A stretch of DNA of 34,543 bases. Origin: JAUYMM01 sp049301455 (GTDB taxonomy: Bacteria > Patescibacteriota > Microgenomatia > UBA8517). The position numbers were made by a program, and so were the translations under genes. The DNA lies in NCBI GenBank assembly GCA_049301455.1, contig JBAQKY010000021.1:1-34543 (forward strand). Reading direction: 5' to 3'. The notes under the pieces were generated by a model. That model ran no database searches. It worked only from the letters and a program-made list of their open reading frames with translations, and was not told the origin of the DNA. Positions 1 through 8,123 of this stretch are shown in pieces. Position 1 is the first letter of the stretch. Every line of letters begins with the position of its first letter.

Positions 1-696
1 GAGTTTATCCAGTCCAATGTAACAAAAGTTGATTTTAATAGTCGACCTTTTAAATTGTTTGTTGATGAAAAAGAGATAAAAGCAAAATCTGTAATTATAG
101 CTACAGGTGCAGAGACAAAATGGCTAGGTGTTAAAGGCGAAAAAGAATTAATTGGAAGAGGAATTTCATCATGTGCTCCATGCGATGCCCCATTTTTTAA
201 AGAAAAATATGTATTAGTTGTTGGAGGAGGAGATTCTGCAATGGAAGAAGCCCTTGTACTAACTAAATATGCTTCAAAAGTTACGATAATTCACAGAAAG
301 TCAGAATTTAAGGCAAGCAAAGCTATGCAAGAAAAAGTTTTTGCAAATAATAAAATTGATGTTATTTGGGATTCAGAGGTTGAAGAAATTGTTGGAAGCA
401 TGAAACTTGAAAGTGTGAAGATTAAAAACAACAAAACAAATGAGACATCTGAAATAAAAGCAGATGGTTTGTTTGTTGCGATTGGGCATAATCCTACAAG
501 TGAGTTGTTTAAGGGTTTGATAACACTTGATGAAAAAGGATATATAGTTCCTCAAAGTGGTTCAAAAACAAACATAGAAGGGGTTTTTGTATCAGGTGAT
601 ATTCATGATCATACATATAGACAAGCGATAACAGCAGCAGGATATGGTTGTATGGCAGGAATGGAAGTAGTTAACTATATTGCAGATTTAAAATAA
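1..696 (+). CDS. trxB: Thioredoxin-disulfide reductase, 5'-truncated by the window edge
   Basis: FAD/NADPH flavoenzyme that reduces thioredoxin. The reading frame is open from base 1, so the gene starts upstream and its N-terminal FAD-binding part is missing here. Visible are the redox-active CAPC motif (in SCAPCDAPFF), the NADPH-binding GGGDSAMEEA segment, and the C-terminal FAD motif SGDIHDHTYRQAITAAGYG, all typical of low-molecular-weight thioredoxin reductases. An internal ATG-like start is not needed: codons upstream of the first in-frame TTG (55) read through as protein. It ends 3 nt from the convergent HAD gene. It may supply reducing power to thiol systems such as the DsbA-like protein at 1991, but that link is inference. 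Confidence 0.95.
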   Translation, partial: EFIQSNVTKVDFNSRPFKLFVDEKEIKAKSVIIATGAETKWLGVKGEKELIGRGISSCAPCDAPFFKEKYVLVVGGGDSAMEEALVLTKYASKVTIIHRKSEFKASKAMQEKVFANNKIDVIWDSEVEEIVGSMKLESVKIKNNKTNETSEIKADGLFVAIGHNPTSELFKGLITLDEKGYIVPQSGSKTNIEGVFVSGDIHDHTYRQAITAAGYGCMAGMEVVNYIADLK

Positions 697-699
697 ATT

Positions 700-1368
700 T
701 TATTTAAATCCGTTTATTTTTTCCTCAAGAAACATATTAATCAATTTTTTAAAAATATTTTTGTCGTTTAAATATTGGTCAAAAATCATATACTCAATAC
801 CAGCATTTCTAGCAAAATCTGAATCAACAATTGAATCTCCAAAGTAAATAAATTCTTCCTTTTCGGCTTTTGCTTCATCAATGAGTTCAAGCAGACATGT
901 TGGATCGGGTTTTTTAAAACCTCTATCAACACAGGAGATAACTTTGTCAAAATATTTTTCAATATCGTTGTGCTTTAATGCTAGTCTGAGAAGTGACTCC
1001 ATCCTGTTTGTACACATATATATTTTTTTGTTTTGTGATTTTAAAAATTCAAATATTTCAATAACACCATCAAATATTTTAAGTTTATCAATGTCTTCTG
1101 TCTGAATTTGCTTATCCATTGCAAGCATTTCATCAATTTTTGAAGATAGTTTTGAATGAAGTCCTAAATCTCTTAATATGTTTTCATATAAATCGGCTAT
1201 TACTAATCCATGACTTTCTTCATGAAGCTTTACTATCCTGTAAAAATCAGCCTCTGGTTCAAAGTGGGTGATAACTCTAGCAATTGTTTCTCCACAAAAC
1301 TGGCGACCGTCAACAAGTGTATCGTCAAGGTCGAAAACAAAGTAATTTTTAAATGATGTTGATGACAT
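700..1368 (-). CDS. HAD-family hydrolase (phosphatase-like)
   Basis: A 222-residue haloacid dehalogenase superfamily protein. Motif I is FDLDDTLVDG near residue 12 (nucleophile Asp and acid/base Asp). Motif II is the Thr in YMCTN, motif III the Lys in KKPDP, and motif IV the GDSIVDSDFARNAG segment. A helical cap lies between motifs I and II, as in phosphoglycolate phosphatase/beta-phosphoglucomutase relatives, so hydrolysis of a small phosphorylated metabolite is likely. The substrate cannot be read from the sequence. The gene is convergent with trxB and divergent from the HD gene at 1441. Confidence 0.88.
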   Translation of the reverse strand: MSSTSFKNYFVFDLDDTLVDGRQFCGETIARVITHFEPEADFYRIVKLHEESHGLVIADLYENILRDLGLHSKLSSKIDEMLAMDKQIQTEDIDKLKIFDGVIEIFEFLKSQNKKIYMCTNRMESLLRLALKHNDIEKYFDKVISCVDRGFKKPDPTCLLELIDEAKAEKEEFIYFGDSIVDSDFARNAGIEYMIFDQYLNDKNIFKKLINMFLEEKINGFK

Positions 1369-1440
1369 ATCTGTTTTTCAAAAAAACGTCGCTACTTGCG
1401 ACTGTTGGATATTATACTCTAAATGTGACAATATATAAAT

Positions 1441-1950
1441 ATGAACGATTTAGATGGCAAGATAGAAAGAGCTGTAAAATATCTTGCCTCACGTATGCCC
1501 GATGCTTCAAAACTTGTAAAACCTACGTTGTTGCATAGTCTAAGAGTCGGTTTGGTACTGCATAGTTATGGATATTCAGGGAACGTTGTTGTCGCAGGAT
1601 TGTTACACGATCTTGTTGAAGATGCAAATGTTACAATTAAAGAAATAGAAACCGAATTCGGCATCGAAGTGGCAAAATTAGTCGAGGTCGAAACTAAAGA
1701 TCCAGATATCCAAGATGAAATTGAAAAGGCAGATCACTTGATTGATAAACTATTAAAATTTGGTGAAGATGCCCTTGTGATTAAAGCATCTGATTTACTG
1801 GATAATTTGGTTTTATACAAAAAGAGGGACGACAGTAAAGCTATTTATAAGTTGACGAGAATGTCCATCAATTTGTTAAAAAACAAACCCCAGTCACTTA
1901 AGGGTGATTTGTTTGACACGTTAGCTAATGAAATAAATTTTGTTGGTTGA
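1441..1950 (+). CDS. Small HD-domain protein, SpoT/MESH1-like (p)ppGpp hydrolase candidate
   Basis: A 169-residue stand-alone HD domain. Metal-binding residues are visible: H32 (LLHSLRV), H56-D57 followed by E60-D61 (HDLVED), and D118 (KASDLLDNL). HDxxED with a later ASD/ADxxxN motif is characteristic of the hydrolase domain of RelA/SpoT and of small alarmone hydrolases (MESH1), rather than of general HD phosphohydrolases. There is no synthetase or TGS domain, so it could only degrade alarmone. Whether it truly acts on (p)ppGpp is inference; another nucleotide substrate is possible. The ATG at 1441 follows a short AT-rich gap, and the downstream gene's -35 element overlaps its stop codon. Confidence 0.8.
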   Translation: MNDLDGKIERAVKYLASRMPDASKLVKPTLLHSLRVGLVLHSYGYSGNVVVAGLLHDLVEDANVTIKEIETEFGIEVAKLVEVETKDPDIQDEIEKADHLIDKLLKFGEDALVIKASDLLDNLVLYKKRDDSKAIYKLTRMSINLLKNKPQSLKGDLFDTLANEINFVG

Positions 1951-1975
1951 CAGATGTTAATTTTTTCGGCAGAAT
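1947..1975 (+). promoter_or_regulatory. Sigma70-type promoter for the DsbA-like gene
   Basis: TTGACA (1947-1952), 17-nt spacer, CAGAAT (1970-1975), just upstream of the ATG at 1991. The -35 is perfect and overlaps the stop codon of the HD gene; the -10 is weak. This suggests the thiol oxidoreductase can be transcribed on its own. Confidence 0.5.
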
Positions 1976-1990
1976 GTACAAATACTAAAA

Positions 1991-2809
1991 ATGAAAAAAG
2001 AAATTAGAGTAGCTTCAGAATCAACAAAATCATCAATCTTTGAGAGGTTAGTGCCAGCAATTTTAGTTATAACAGTTGGTTTGGCTTTCATGGTAGGAAT
2101 TCTTTGGCAAAAAGTTGAAAATTTAGGTAAAGGTGGAACAACAGGGACAACACAACAACAAGCAGCAGCTCCTGCACCTGTAAAAGTAGATATTGGACAA
2201 ATTAAAGATTTATTTAATAAAGGATTAGTTACTTTTGGAAACGCAGACAGCAAACTAATCTTTGTTGAAGCTTCTGATCCATCATGTCCATATTGTCATG
2301 TAGCAGCTGGTTTAAATCCATCACTTAATAAACAAATTGGTCCACAATTTACAATGGTAAAAGATGGTGGTACATATGTAGCTCCAGTCCTTGAAATGAA
2401 AAAGCTTGTTGATGAAGGTAAAGCATCATTTGTATGGCTTTACTTCAATGGCCATGGAAATGGTGAACTTGCAACCAAAGCCTTGTACTGCGCATATGAA
2501 AAAGGCAAGTTCTGGGAAGCACATGACCTTATGATGACTGAAAAAGGATATGATTTTATCAACAATGTGGTTAAAAATGATGTTGCTCAATCAGGTAAAA
2601 TGGTTGACTTCTTAAAATCTGCAAACATTCCTGATCTTAAAGCTTGTTTGGATAGTGGAAAATACGATGATAGGTTGGCATCAGATATGTCATTGGGTGC
2701 ATCGTTAGGTGTATCTGGAACACCAGGATTCTTTGTTAATGAAAACAATTTCGCAGGAGCATACAGCTTCAAAGATATGGAGAGTTTAGTCACTTCAGCT
2801 TTAAAGTAA
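1991..2809 (+). CDS. Membrane-anchored DsbA-like thiol:disulfide oxidoreductase
   Basis: A 272-residue protein with one N-terminal membrane segment (about 20-39), a Gln/Ala/Pro-rich linker (about 50-63) and an extracytoplasmic thioredoxin-fold domain. The active site is C99-P-Y-C102 in DPSCPYCHV; the cis-proline loop is SGTPGFFVN near residue 243. An inserted helical domain between these elements matches the DsbA/Thioredoxin_4 type. It probably introduces or shuffles disulfides in exported proteins. That fits the Cys-rich secreted proteins at 16060 and 28332, which would need such an enzyme, although that connection is inferred. Two further Cys (in ALYCAYEK and LKACLD) could form a structural pair. 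Confidence 0.9.
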   Translation: MKKEIRVASESTKSSIFERLVPAILVITVGLAFMVGILWQKVENLGKGGTTGTTQQQAAAPAPVKVDIGQIKDLFNKGLVTFGNADSKLIFVEASDPSCPYCHVAAGLNPSLNKQIGPQFTMVKDGGTYVAPVLEMKKLVDEGKASFVWLYFNGHGNGELATKALYCAYEKGKFWEAHDLMMTEKGYDFINNVVKNDVAQSGKMVDFLKSANIPDLKACLDSGKYDDRLASDMSLGASLGVSGTPGFFVNENNFAGAYSFKDMESLVTSALK

Positions 2810-2837
2810 TAGTTAAATAGGGTAAAATACACAAGTT

Positions 2838-3647
2838 ATGAGAAATAATAGCAAAAAGATTGACGAGTCTCGTATCTCGACTGTTAAGATAAAAGTAGAT
2901 ACAAACGGAAATGAACTTTTGGAAAAGGTTGTCAATTTAATTAATGAAAATAGAGAGATTAAAACCCTTTGGAAAATAATTAATGTTAATGCAACAGATA
3001 GATTGGGATATTCTGATCATGGACCTATGCATTTTCAGATAGTTGCCAACTATGCACTTAGACTACAGAGGACACTGATAAAAAAGGGCATAGTGATGTC
3101 GATCGTTAAAGATTTTGAACTAACAAATAACCATTCAGAACTTGTTGTCTTTTTAGCTTCAGTTTTGCATGACTTAGGCATGAGTATACACAGATCTGGT
3201 CACGAACAGTTTAGTTTGTTTTTGGCTAACCCATTTTTGAAACAGATTTTAGACTTTTTACCAGTCGAAGAAAGAATGGTGGTTGTTTCAGAGACATTGC
3301 ATGCAATTATTAGCCACAGTCATGGTAGTAGCGGAAAGACTTCAACTATTGAAGGTGGAATAGTTAGAGTTGCAGACGCACTTGATATGACTAAGGGTAG
3401 AGCAAGAATTTCTAGACTTGTAGATATCAATAATGTTTCAAATAATGCAATCGAATCAGTCTTTATCAATGAAGGTGAAAGTAAATTAGTTGACGTTAAG
3501 GTCGTCATGACAAATCCTGCTGGGTTATTTCAGGTAGATGATTTAGTTGAGGAAAAACTAGATCCATCAGGTTTGAAAAAGTATATAGATGTAAAATGCT
3601 TTATCATCGAAGATGGAGTTGAAAAACTGTATAAAGATTTCAATTAA
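2838..3647 (+). CDS. HD-domain metal-dependent phosphohydrolase
   Basis: A 269-residue HD protein different from that at 1441. Likely metal ligands are H61/H65 (DHGPMHF), H111-D112 (VLHDLGMSIH), H118/H122, H160/H162 (ISHSHG) and D180 in the strongly conserved-looking VADALDMTKGRARI stretch. The family is soluble and found in archaea and bacteria; its substrate is unknown to me. The ATG lies 29 nt after the DsbA-like gene, so co-transcription is likely. A fresh promoter begins right at its stop codon. Confidence 0.82.
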   Translation: MRNNSKKIDESRISTVKIKVDTNGNELLEKVVNLINENREIKTLWKIINVNATDRLGYSDHGPMHFQIVANYALRLQRTLIKKGIVMSIVKDFELTNNHSELVVFLASVLHDLGMSIHRSGHEQFSLFLANPFLKQILDFLPVEERMVVVSETLHAIISHSHGSSGKTSTIEGGIVRVADALDMTKGRARISRLVDINNVSNNAIESVFINEGESKLVDVKVVMTNPAGLFQVDDLVEEKLDPSGLKKYIDVKCFIIEDGVEKLYKDFN

Positions 3648-3649
3648 AC

Positions 3650-3678
3650 TTGACGACCTCAATTGTTCAGGATATAAT
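3650..3678 (+). promoter_or_regulatory. Strong sigma70-type promoter
   Basis: TTGACG (3650-3655), 17-nt spacer, TATAAT (3673-3678). It is followed by about 75 nt of purine-rich leader before the Nudix gene at 3761. Confidence 0.7.
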
Positions 3679-3760
3679 AAATATATAAATTAAGAAAAAG
3701 AAGAATAAGTGAGGCAAGGGCTTCACATTTAAAAACTTCAGAAGTATTAAGTAAATCAAA

Positions 3761-4276
3761 ATGGTAAATAGTGACGAATTATTATACGTTGTCGATGAGT
3801 TTAATGAAAAAATTAAACCTCAACCTAGACATAAAGTATTCCAAAAAGGTCTTTGGAGAAGAACCACTCATGTCTGGATTTTTGACAGAAAGGGCAGAGT
3901 TCTAGTCCAAAGAAGATCTCTAAAGAAAACAGTTGGCCCAGGTCTTTGGGAGTCGTCTGTTGCTGGTCATATCGGTCCAGATGATAATTACTTCACAGGT
4001 GCAGTAAGAGAAGTAAGAGAGGAGACTGGTATTGATATAGATCCAAAAGATTTGAAGCTTCATAAAATATATAAAGATCATGACAGAAAAGAATTTATCG
4101 GTGTTTTTTATCATCAATTAGATATAGATGAAAGCAAAATTAAAATGGAAGAAGATGAAGTGGAAGAAGTTAAATTAATTAATAAAGACATACTTAAAAA
4201 ACATCTTGTCTATAGAAAATCTGACTATTGGATAAAATACGGATACGAAAAAGAAATGTTTGCGCTTCTTAACTAA
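3761..4276 (+). CDS. Nudix hydrolase, isopentenyl-diphosphate isomerase-like subgroup
   Basis: A 171-residue Nudix protein. The Nudix box runs from GHIGPDD to REVREETGI; the usual Glu after G-x5 is Asp here, while the catalytic REVREE core is intact. The N-terminal RRTTHVWIFDRKGRVLVQRRS and GLWESSVAGH segments resemble the IDI1/YfcD-type branch. True IDI would also need a conserved Cys near the start of the box and I do not see it, so hydrolysis of a nucleoside or other diphosphate is more likely than isomerase activity. It has its own promoter at 3650. Confidence 0.88.
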   Translation: MVNSDELLYVVDEFNEKIKPQPRHKVFQKGLWRRTTHVWIFDRKGRVLVQRRSLKKTVGPGLWESSVAGHIGPDDNYFTGAVREVREETGIDIDPKDLKLHKIYKDHDRKEFIGVFYHQLDIDESKIKMEEDEVEEVKLINKDILKKHLVYRKSDYWIKYGYEKEMFALLN

Positions 4277-4303
4277 CTTTTTTATGAATATAAGGTTTTA
4301 GGA

Positions 4304-4873
4304 TTAAATATTCAATAACTTTATGCGATGCAAGGTCTCTATGACCTTATAACTAATTATTGCCAATGAACCCCAGACATTAATTGATTTGTTTATTCCA
4401 AACATAGGTAGTTCAATAATTAAATCAGATTCATCCAACACCTCTTTTGATACACCATGAGTTTCATGTCCGACCACTAAAGCAATTGGAAGGTTGATTT
4501 TTGTTGATAACAATGTAAATGGGACAGACCTTTGATCTTGTTCAATTGCAACAACTTGTACACCTTTTTCTTTTAGTTCTCTAATAACTTCTAAGGCAGT
4601 ATCTCTTTTTTCCCATGCTACCCATTCTTCAGTTCCTACTGCAGCCTTGTGAATTCTGCTTGATGGGGGATATTCAGATTCTCCACAGATATAAATTTTT
4701 TCGACTGCTACAGCGTCACCAAGTCTAAAAACAGAGCCGATGTTATATGTATCCAACACATTGTCCAAAACAAAATAAATAGGGTTTCTTTTAATCTGTT
4801 TATCCTCACCATTAACAGGTTTAATTTTTCTTAACTGTTTTGAATTCATTCGTTGCATAGTTACATAAAACAA
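4304..4873 (-). CDS. SpoU/TrmH-family RNA 2'-O-methyltransferase
   Basis: A SPOUT methyltransferase of about 185 residues. The three SpoU motifs are present: NIGSVFR (motif 1), IALVVGHETHGVS (motif 2) and IELPMFGINKSINVWGSLAI (motif 3, the knotted SAM-binding loop). No N-terminal RNA-binding extension is seen, as in short TrmL/TrmH-like enzymes, so the tRNA or rRNA target is uncertain. The start is ambiguous: ATG 4873 overlaps the upstream gene by 13 nt, while ATG 4858 or 4849 would begin just after that gene's stop. The arrangement suggests translational coupling with the small CxxC gene at 4861-5067. Confidence 0.88.
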   Translation of the reverse strand: MFYVTMQRMNSKQLRKIKPVNGEDKQIKRNPIYFVLDNVLDTYNIGSVFRLGDAVAVEKIYICGESEYPPSSRIHKAAVGTEEWVAWEKRDTALEVIRELKEKGVQVVAIEQDQRSVPFTLLSTKINLPIALVVGHETHGVSKEVLDESDLIIELPMFGINKSINVWGSLAIISYKVIETLHRIKLLNI

Positions 4874-5067
4874 GACACCTCGATAACTTTTACTTTATGG
4901 TCTGAGTGGTCGTGATTATGCTCCTTTGCTAATTTTCTTCCATCGATCGCAGAGACAGTCCCGCCACCCAAAACCCCACATTGGTTACAGGTAACATCTG
5001 CCTCTCTATTTTCAAGATTTCTTTCTGGAATTGTCGCTAATGTCGGTGGAATCCATTCGATAGTCAT
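4861..5067 (-). CDS. Small CxxC protein of unknown function (possible zinc binder)
   Basis: A 68-residue protein with one CNQC motif near residue 27, a His/Asp-rich stretch (HNHDHSDH) near residues 50-57 and a C-terminal Cys. These could bind one zinc ion. It overlaps the start of the methyltransferase gene by 13 nt, which argues for a real, coupled gene. I do not recognise the family. Confidence 0.55.
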   Translation of the reverse strand: MTIEWIPPTLATIPERNLENREADVTCNQCGVLGGGTVSAIDGRKLAKEHNHDHSDHKVKVIEVSCFM

Positions 5068-5152
5068 AATTTATTTTAACATCTATCCTATAACATATCA
5101 ATCTGATTATCTCTATCTAGTTATCCAATTCTGTGCTAAAATACACTCAAGA

Positions 5153-5581
5153 ATGAATAAACGACTCTTTATAGCAGGCCTACCTTTTTCTTCAACTGAC
5201 AATGATATAAAAACACATTTTAGCGCAGCAGGAGTTGTAACTCTTGTTCAAATAATTACTGATAAATTCACAAATAGATCAAAAGGTTTTGGCTTTGTTG
5301 AATTTGAAAATGAAGAACAGGCAGAAAAAGCAATTAGTATGTTTAATGAAACAGATTTTGGCGGAAGAAAATTAATTGTTGCAGAGGCAAAACCTATGGA
5401 AAAAAGAGAATTTACACCAAGATCAGAAAATAATGACAGAAGGCCAAGCTTTGGAGATAAACCATCATTTGGTAGAGGTGGAGGATCTTCTCGCGGTGGT
5501 TTCTCAAGAGGTGGAAGTAATAATAGAAATGGATTTTCTAGAGGTGGCGGTAGAAGTGGAGGATATAACAATGACAGGTAG
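5153..5581 (+). CDS. RRM-domain RNA-binding protein with Gly-rich tail
   Basis: A 142-residue protein with one RNA recognition motif (about 4-80). RNP2 is LFIAGL (about 5-10) and RNP1 is KGFGFVEF (44-51), both with the aromatic residues that stack on RNA bases. After residue 85 follows a disordered Arg/Gly/Ser-rich tail with repeated SRGG/FSRGG units. The layout matches the small cold-associated RNA-binding proteins of cyanobacteria and other bacteria, probably RNA chaperones. It overlaps the next gene by 11 nt. Confidence 0.93.
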   Translation: MNKRLFIAGLPFSSTDNDIKTHFSAAGVVTLVQIITDKFTNRSKGFGFVEFENEEQAEKAISMFNETDFGGRKLIVAEAKPMEKREFTPRSENNDRRPSFGDKPSFGRGGGSSRGGFSRGGSNNRNGFSRGGGRSGGYNNDR

Positions 5582-5828
5582 TGTTTGTACAAGGTGTGGA
5601 AAACCAAGAATTGTGGTTGATTCTTATGAAGAAAAGGTTGATACCTCAACAGTTACTTATACAATTACAGAATGTTCAGACCCAGAATGTCAAAAACAAG
5701 TAAACAAGACATTAAAACAAGAAGCTGTAAAAAGAAAGTTCATTAAAGATGAACAAGTAAAAAGAGAAGACGCTAGAAGAAAAATAATCGAAGACAAAAA
5801 AGCAGAAAGAGAAGCAGAAGAAGATTAA
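5571..5828 (+). CDS. Small two-CxxC protein with a charged helical tail
   Basis: An 85-residue protein. The start at 5571 is chosen because a good ribosome binding site (GGAGG, in the Gly-rich codons of the RRM gene) lies about 10 nt upstream, although the frame is open further upstream. Two Cys pairs, CTRCGK near the N-terminus and CSDPEC near residue 35, probably form a zinc ribbon. From about residue 45 a Lys/Glu/Arg-rich helix runs to the end. The overlap with the RRM gene suggests translational coupling and a shared RNA-related role, which is inference. Confidence 0.7.
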   Translation: MTGSVCTRCGKPRIVVDSYEEKVDTSTVTYTITECSDPECQKQVNKTLKQEAVKRKFIKDEQVKREDARRKIIEDKKAEREAEED

Positions 5829-5850
5829 TATTTTCTGATCTTACAATATT

Positions 5851-6192
5851 ATGCTAACTTTATTTTTAATAGTTGTTGTCAGTATACTCTTTAGTATTTT
5901 TGCTACTCTTAACACAGGTTTAGTTTCATTTAATTTTGGTTATATTGTAATTCCAAACATTCCAATCTACTTGGCAATTTTAGTTCCTGTTTTGTTGACA
6001 ATCGTTGTCAGTTTGATTGTTCATGCAATTAGAAATTTATCTTCATCATTAATTATTTCAAATCAAAAAAACAAAATTAAAGATTTGAGAAGGGAACTTG
6101 CAGAAGTTGTAAAAAATAATCATAAATTAGAACTCGAGAATGCCAAATTCAAGGCAGAAGTGGGCGAACCAGAGGACGCAAATTCAATTTAA
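5851..6192 (+). CDS. LapA-like (DUF1049) small membrane protein
   Basis: A 113-residue protein with two membrane segments (about 2-20 and 38-62). The loop between them contains the ATLNTGLVSFNFGYI pattern typical of LapA/DUF1049 proteins. The cytoplasmic C-terminus (about 70-105) is a predicted coiled coil. In Gram-negatives LapA works with LapB in lipopolysaccharide control, but this organism probably lacks LPS, so the role here is unknown. It lies in a run of closely spaced plus-strand genes (5153-6698). Confidence 0.75.
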   Translation: MLTLFLIVVVSILFSIFATLNTGLVSFNFGYIVIPNIPIYLAILVPVLLTIVVSLIVHAIRNLSSSLIISNQKNKIKDLRRELAEVVKNNHKLELENAKFKAEVGEPEDANSI

Positions 6193-6194
6193 AA

Positions 6195-6698
6195 ATGTAT
6201 TCACTCCTTCTAAAAATATGGAAAAGATTACCTTTTTCTACAAACATCAAAGTTTGGATTATGGGACTGATTAATGACCAATTTTTGATTGGTGTTACAG
6301 GAATATTTTTTGATAAGGATAACAAAATTTTGCTTGTCAAACATTCATACAGAGGATCTAATAATTGGAGTCTTCCTGGAGGCTACATTAAAAAAGGGGA
6401 GCACCCAAAAGAAGGCTTGGAAAGAGAAGTTGACGAAGAAACAGGCTACGTTGTTAGTGCAGATACTAGGTTAAAAATTAGAACAGATAGAAATAATGCA
6501 AGACTTGATATAACGTATGCCGGGGTTTTTATAGGTGGAAATTATAAACCTTCAAAAGAAATAACAGAGGCAAAGTTTTTTAGATTCGAGAAACTACCAA
6601 TATTGCCTCAGGATCAATTAGTTTTCATCGATGAGGCATTAAGACTCAGGAAGTTAAAGACTTATCTGTTTAATGATTCTATCACTACAGGTGTTTGA
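6195..6698 (+). CDS. Nudix hydrolase
   Basis: A 167-residue Nudix protein with a fully canonical box: G-x5-E-x7-REVDEETGY, starting in LPGGYIKKGE. The upstream LVKHSYRGSNNWSLPGG segment is usual for NUDIX pyrophosphohydrolases. The N-terminal 30 residues are extra. Substrate unknown. It starts 2 nt after the LapA-like stop, so it is probably co-transcribed. Its 3' end overlaps the convergent DUF4112 gene by 37 nt. Confidence 0.9.
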   Translation: MYSLLLKIWKRLPFSTNIKVWIMGLINDQFLIGVTGIFFDKDNKILLVKHSYRGSNNWSLPGGYIKKGEHPKEGLEREVDEETGYVVSADTRLKIRTDRNNARLDITYAGVFIGGNYKPSKEITEAKFFRFEKLPILPQDQLVFIDEALRLRKLKTYLFNDSITTGV

Positions 6699-7030
6699 TT
6701 CTCGTTAATTTCCTTCTCCAGAATTGCCAAGTTTTTAACATTTGGCTTTAAAACAAAATCAAAAACGTCTCCTATTAGGGGAATTGATCCAACTATTAAG
6801 TCGAAAATAATATTCAAAACCATATGGACAATTATTTTAAATGAAATGTGATGAACAATTGCTATAAATATAATATAAAAAGATAATATTGCTGAAATTA
6901 TATCGCCAATCCCTGGCACTAAACCTATGATTGGATCAAAACCAAACTTAAATTTCCAAATAGAAAATTCAGTTTCTAAAAGCTTAGTAATTTTTCTAAC
7001 TATTATTAAATGTTTTGTCTTGTCTATCAA
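6662..7030 (-). CDS. DUF4112-family small membrane protein
   Basis: A 122-residue protein with two hydrophobic segments. Two matching loop motifs, FDPIIGLVPGIGDIISA (about 31-47) and VGSIPLIGDVFDF (about 80-93), followed by a Lys/Asn-rich NVKNLAILE segment, are the pattern I know for DUF4112. Function unknown. It is the last of four closely packed minus-strand genes (8015 down to 6662) read after the tRNA cluster. Confidence 0.78.
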   Translation of the reverse strand: MIDKTKHLIIVRKITKLLETEFSIWKFKFGFDPIIGLVPGIGDIISAILSFYIIFIAIVHHISFKIIVHMVLNIIFDLIVGSIPLIGDVFDFVLKPNVKNLAILEKEINENQTPVVIESLNR

Positions 7031-7034
7031 TTAT

Positions 7035-7304
7035 TTAATCAAATTGGATTACATAAAAGCCTTTTTCTAAGATTTCAGGTTGTCTTTTTGTCCAACTTTT
7101 TAAGTCAACTTTTCTAGCATATGTAACCTTTTTTTCAATATATCTTCCTGTAAATTTTCTTTCTGTGTCGTTGGTCCACTCCTCAAGTCTTATTGTGTCA
7201 CCATCTGATATTTCAAAATCTGCAAGCCTCAGCTCAAATTTTTTCTTACCAGCGATAATCATGTCAAACCATTCTCTGTCTATTTTTTTAGTAATAATAT
7301 TCAT
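7035..7304 (-). CDS. ASCH/PUA-like domain protein (DUF3850-like)
   Basis: An 89-residue single-domain protein. The order W-F-D-x-I-x-x-G-x-K-x-x-E-x-R-L near residues 12-28, then SDGDTIRLEEW, and a C-terminal YVIQFD strand fit the ASCH (PUA-like) fold, which usually binds RNA or modified nucleosides. Start at ATG 7304, 3 nt after the upstream gene's stop codon. Target unknown. Confidence 0.7.
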   Translation of the reverse strand: MNIITKKIDREWFDMIIAGKKKFELRLADFEISDGDTIRLEEWTNDTERKFTGRYIEKKVTYARKVDLKSWTKRQPEILEKGFYVIQFD

Positions 7305-7307
7305 AAT

Positions 7308-7568
7308 TTATTTTTTGCTTCCCCAGCGCCATTTTGGTTTTTCACCTTTCAAATAGCAAATAATAACTAGTAGTGTGGTCAGAAATATAACTTCAAAAGT
7401 ATACCTAAAAACAAAAGAAGATTCAGTATCAAACATTTCGCTTACTTTATTTGATCTGTATAAAATAAATAGAATATATAATATTGTAACTAACCAACCT
7501 TCCCATGAAGCAGGGTACCAACCCCAACCATATTTTTTTGCTTTAAACCAAAGTTTGTTTTTGTACAT
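7308..7568 (-). CDS. Small membrane protein of unknown function
   Basis: An 86-residue protein with two membrane segments (about 25-37 and 54-71). The N-terminal AKKYGWGWYPASWEGW motif and the basic/Trp end KGEKPKWRWG recall a widespread but uncharacterised family of small membrane proteins. It is packed between its minus-strand neighbours with 3-6 nt gaps, so an operon is likely. Confidence 0.65.
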   Translation of the reverse strand: MYKNKLWFKAKKYGWGWYPASWEGWLVTILYILFILYRSNKVSEMFDTESSFVFRYTFEVIFLTTLLVIICYLKGEKPKWRWGSKK

Positions 7569-7574
7569 TTATAA

Positions 7575-8015
7575 CTAAAGTTTGAATAATTTAACTGTTT
7601 CTTCTGCGTTCGGCCAAAGTGTAATCTCTTTTGGATTGAGATCATCATTTTTCAAGTTGTGTATATATTTTCTAACCTCTGCTGTGACGGATCTAACATC
7701 CATGGCATTGGGTTTTATCTGAAATAAGTCATGAATTTTGTTCAAAAGTATATGGTCTTTTATCCACAGAGAAAGCTCTAAAGACATTTTATTTAACTCC
7801 TCATAGTGGTCAATTTGTTCCTTTTCGTTTAGAAATTTGTTTTCTTTGCCTCTATACTTTATCCATTTTGCAAGTAGCATCGCAACCTTTGCAGACTGTT
7901 CTCGTCTTAATACTTCAAATTTATAATTTTCAGTTTTTTCAGAAAAATAATAAGTTATGTAGCCACCGATTAAGCCTCCAGAAATAGTAAGAATGATTGT
8001 GGTAATTATATCCAT
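7575..8015 (-). CDS. Single-pass membrane protein with coiled-coil-like cytoplasmic part
   Basis: A 146-residue protein with one N-terminal membrane segment (about 3-25, Gly-rich ISGGLIGGYI) and a soluble helical remainder. The start at ATG 8015 is chosen because the longer open frame (to 8045) would run into tRNA-Gln, whose 3' end is only 5 nt away. No family recognised. Confidence 0.6.
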   Translation of the reverse strand: MDIITTIILTISGGLIGGYITYYFSEKTENYKFEVLRREQSAKVAMLLAKWIKYRGKENKFLNEKEQIDHYEELNKMSLELSLWIKDHILLNKIHDLFQIKPNAMDVRSVTAEVRKYIHNLKNDDLNPKEITLWPNAEETVKLFKL

Positions 8016-8019
8016 TTTG

Positions 8020-8090
8020 CTGGGGAACAGGGATTCGAACCCCAATAAACAGCTCCAAAAACTGTTGTCCTACCATTAGACGATTCCCCA
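8020..8090 (-). tRNA. tRNA-Gln (anticodon TTG)
   Basis: Cloverleaf drawn by eye. The acceptor begins with the weak U1-A72 pair typical of bacterial tRNA-Gln (TGGGGAA with TTCCCCA), discriminator G73. D stem is GTCT/GGAC, anticodon loop TTTTGGA with TTG, T loop TTCGAAT. CCA is not encoded. Confidence 0.93.
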
Positions 8091-8123
8091 TTATATGGGA
8101 ATTGAATAATGGCCAAGCTCGCT

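Noticed and set aside
5376..5570. N-terminal extension of the two-CxxC protein
   Set aside because: This part overlaps the RRM gene in another frame and is just its shadow. The ribosome binding site supports the start at 5571.
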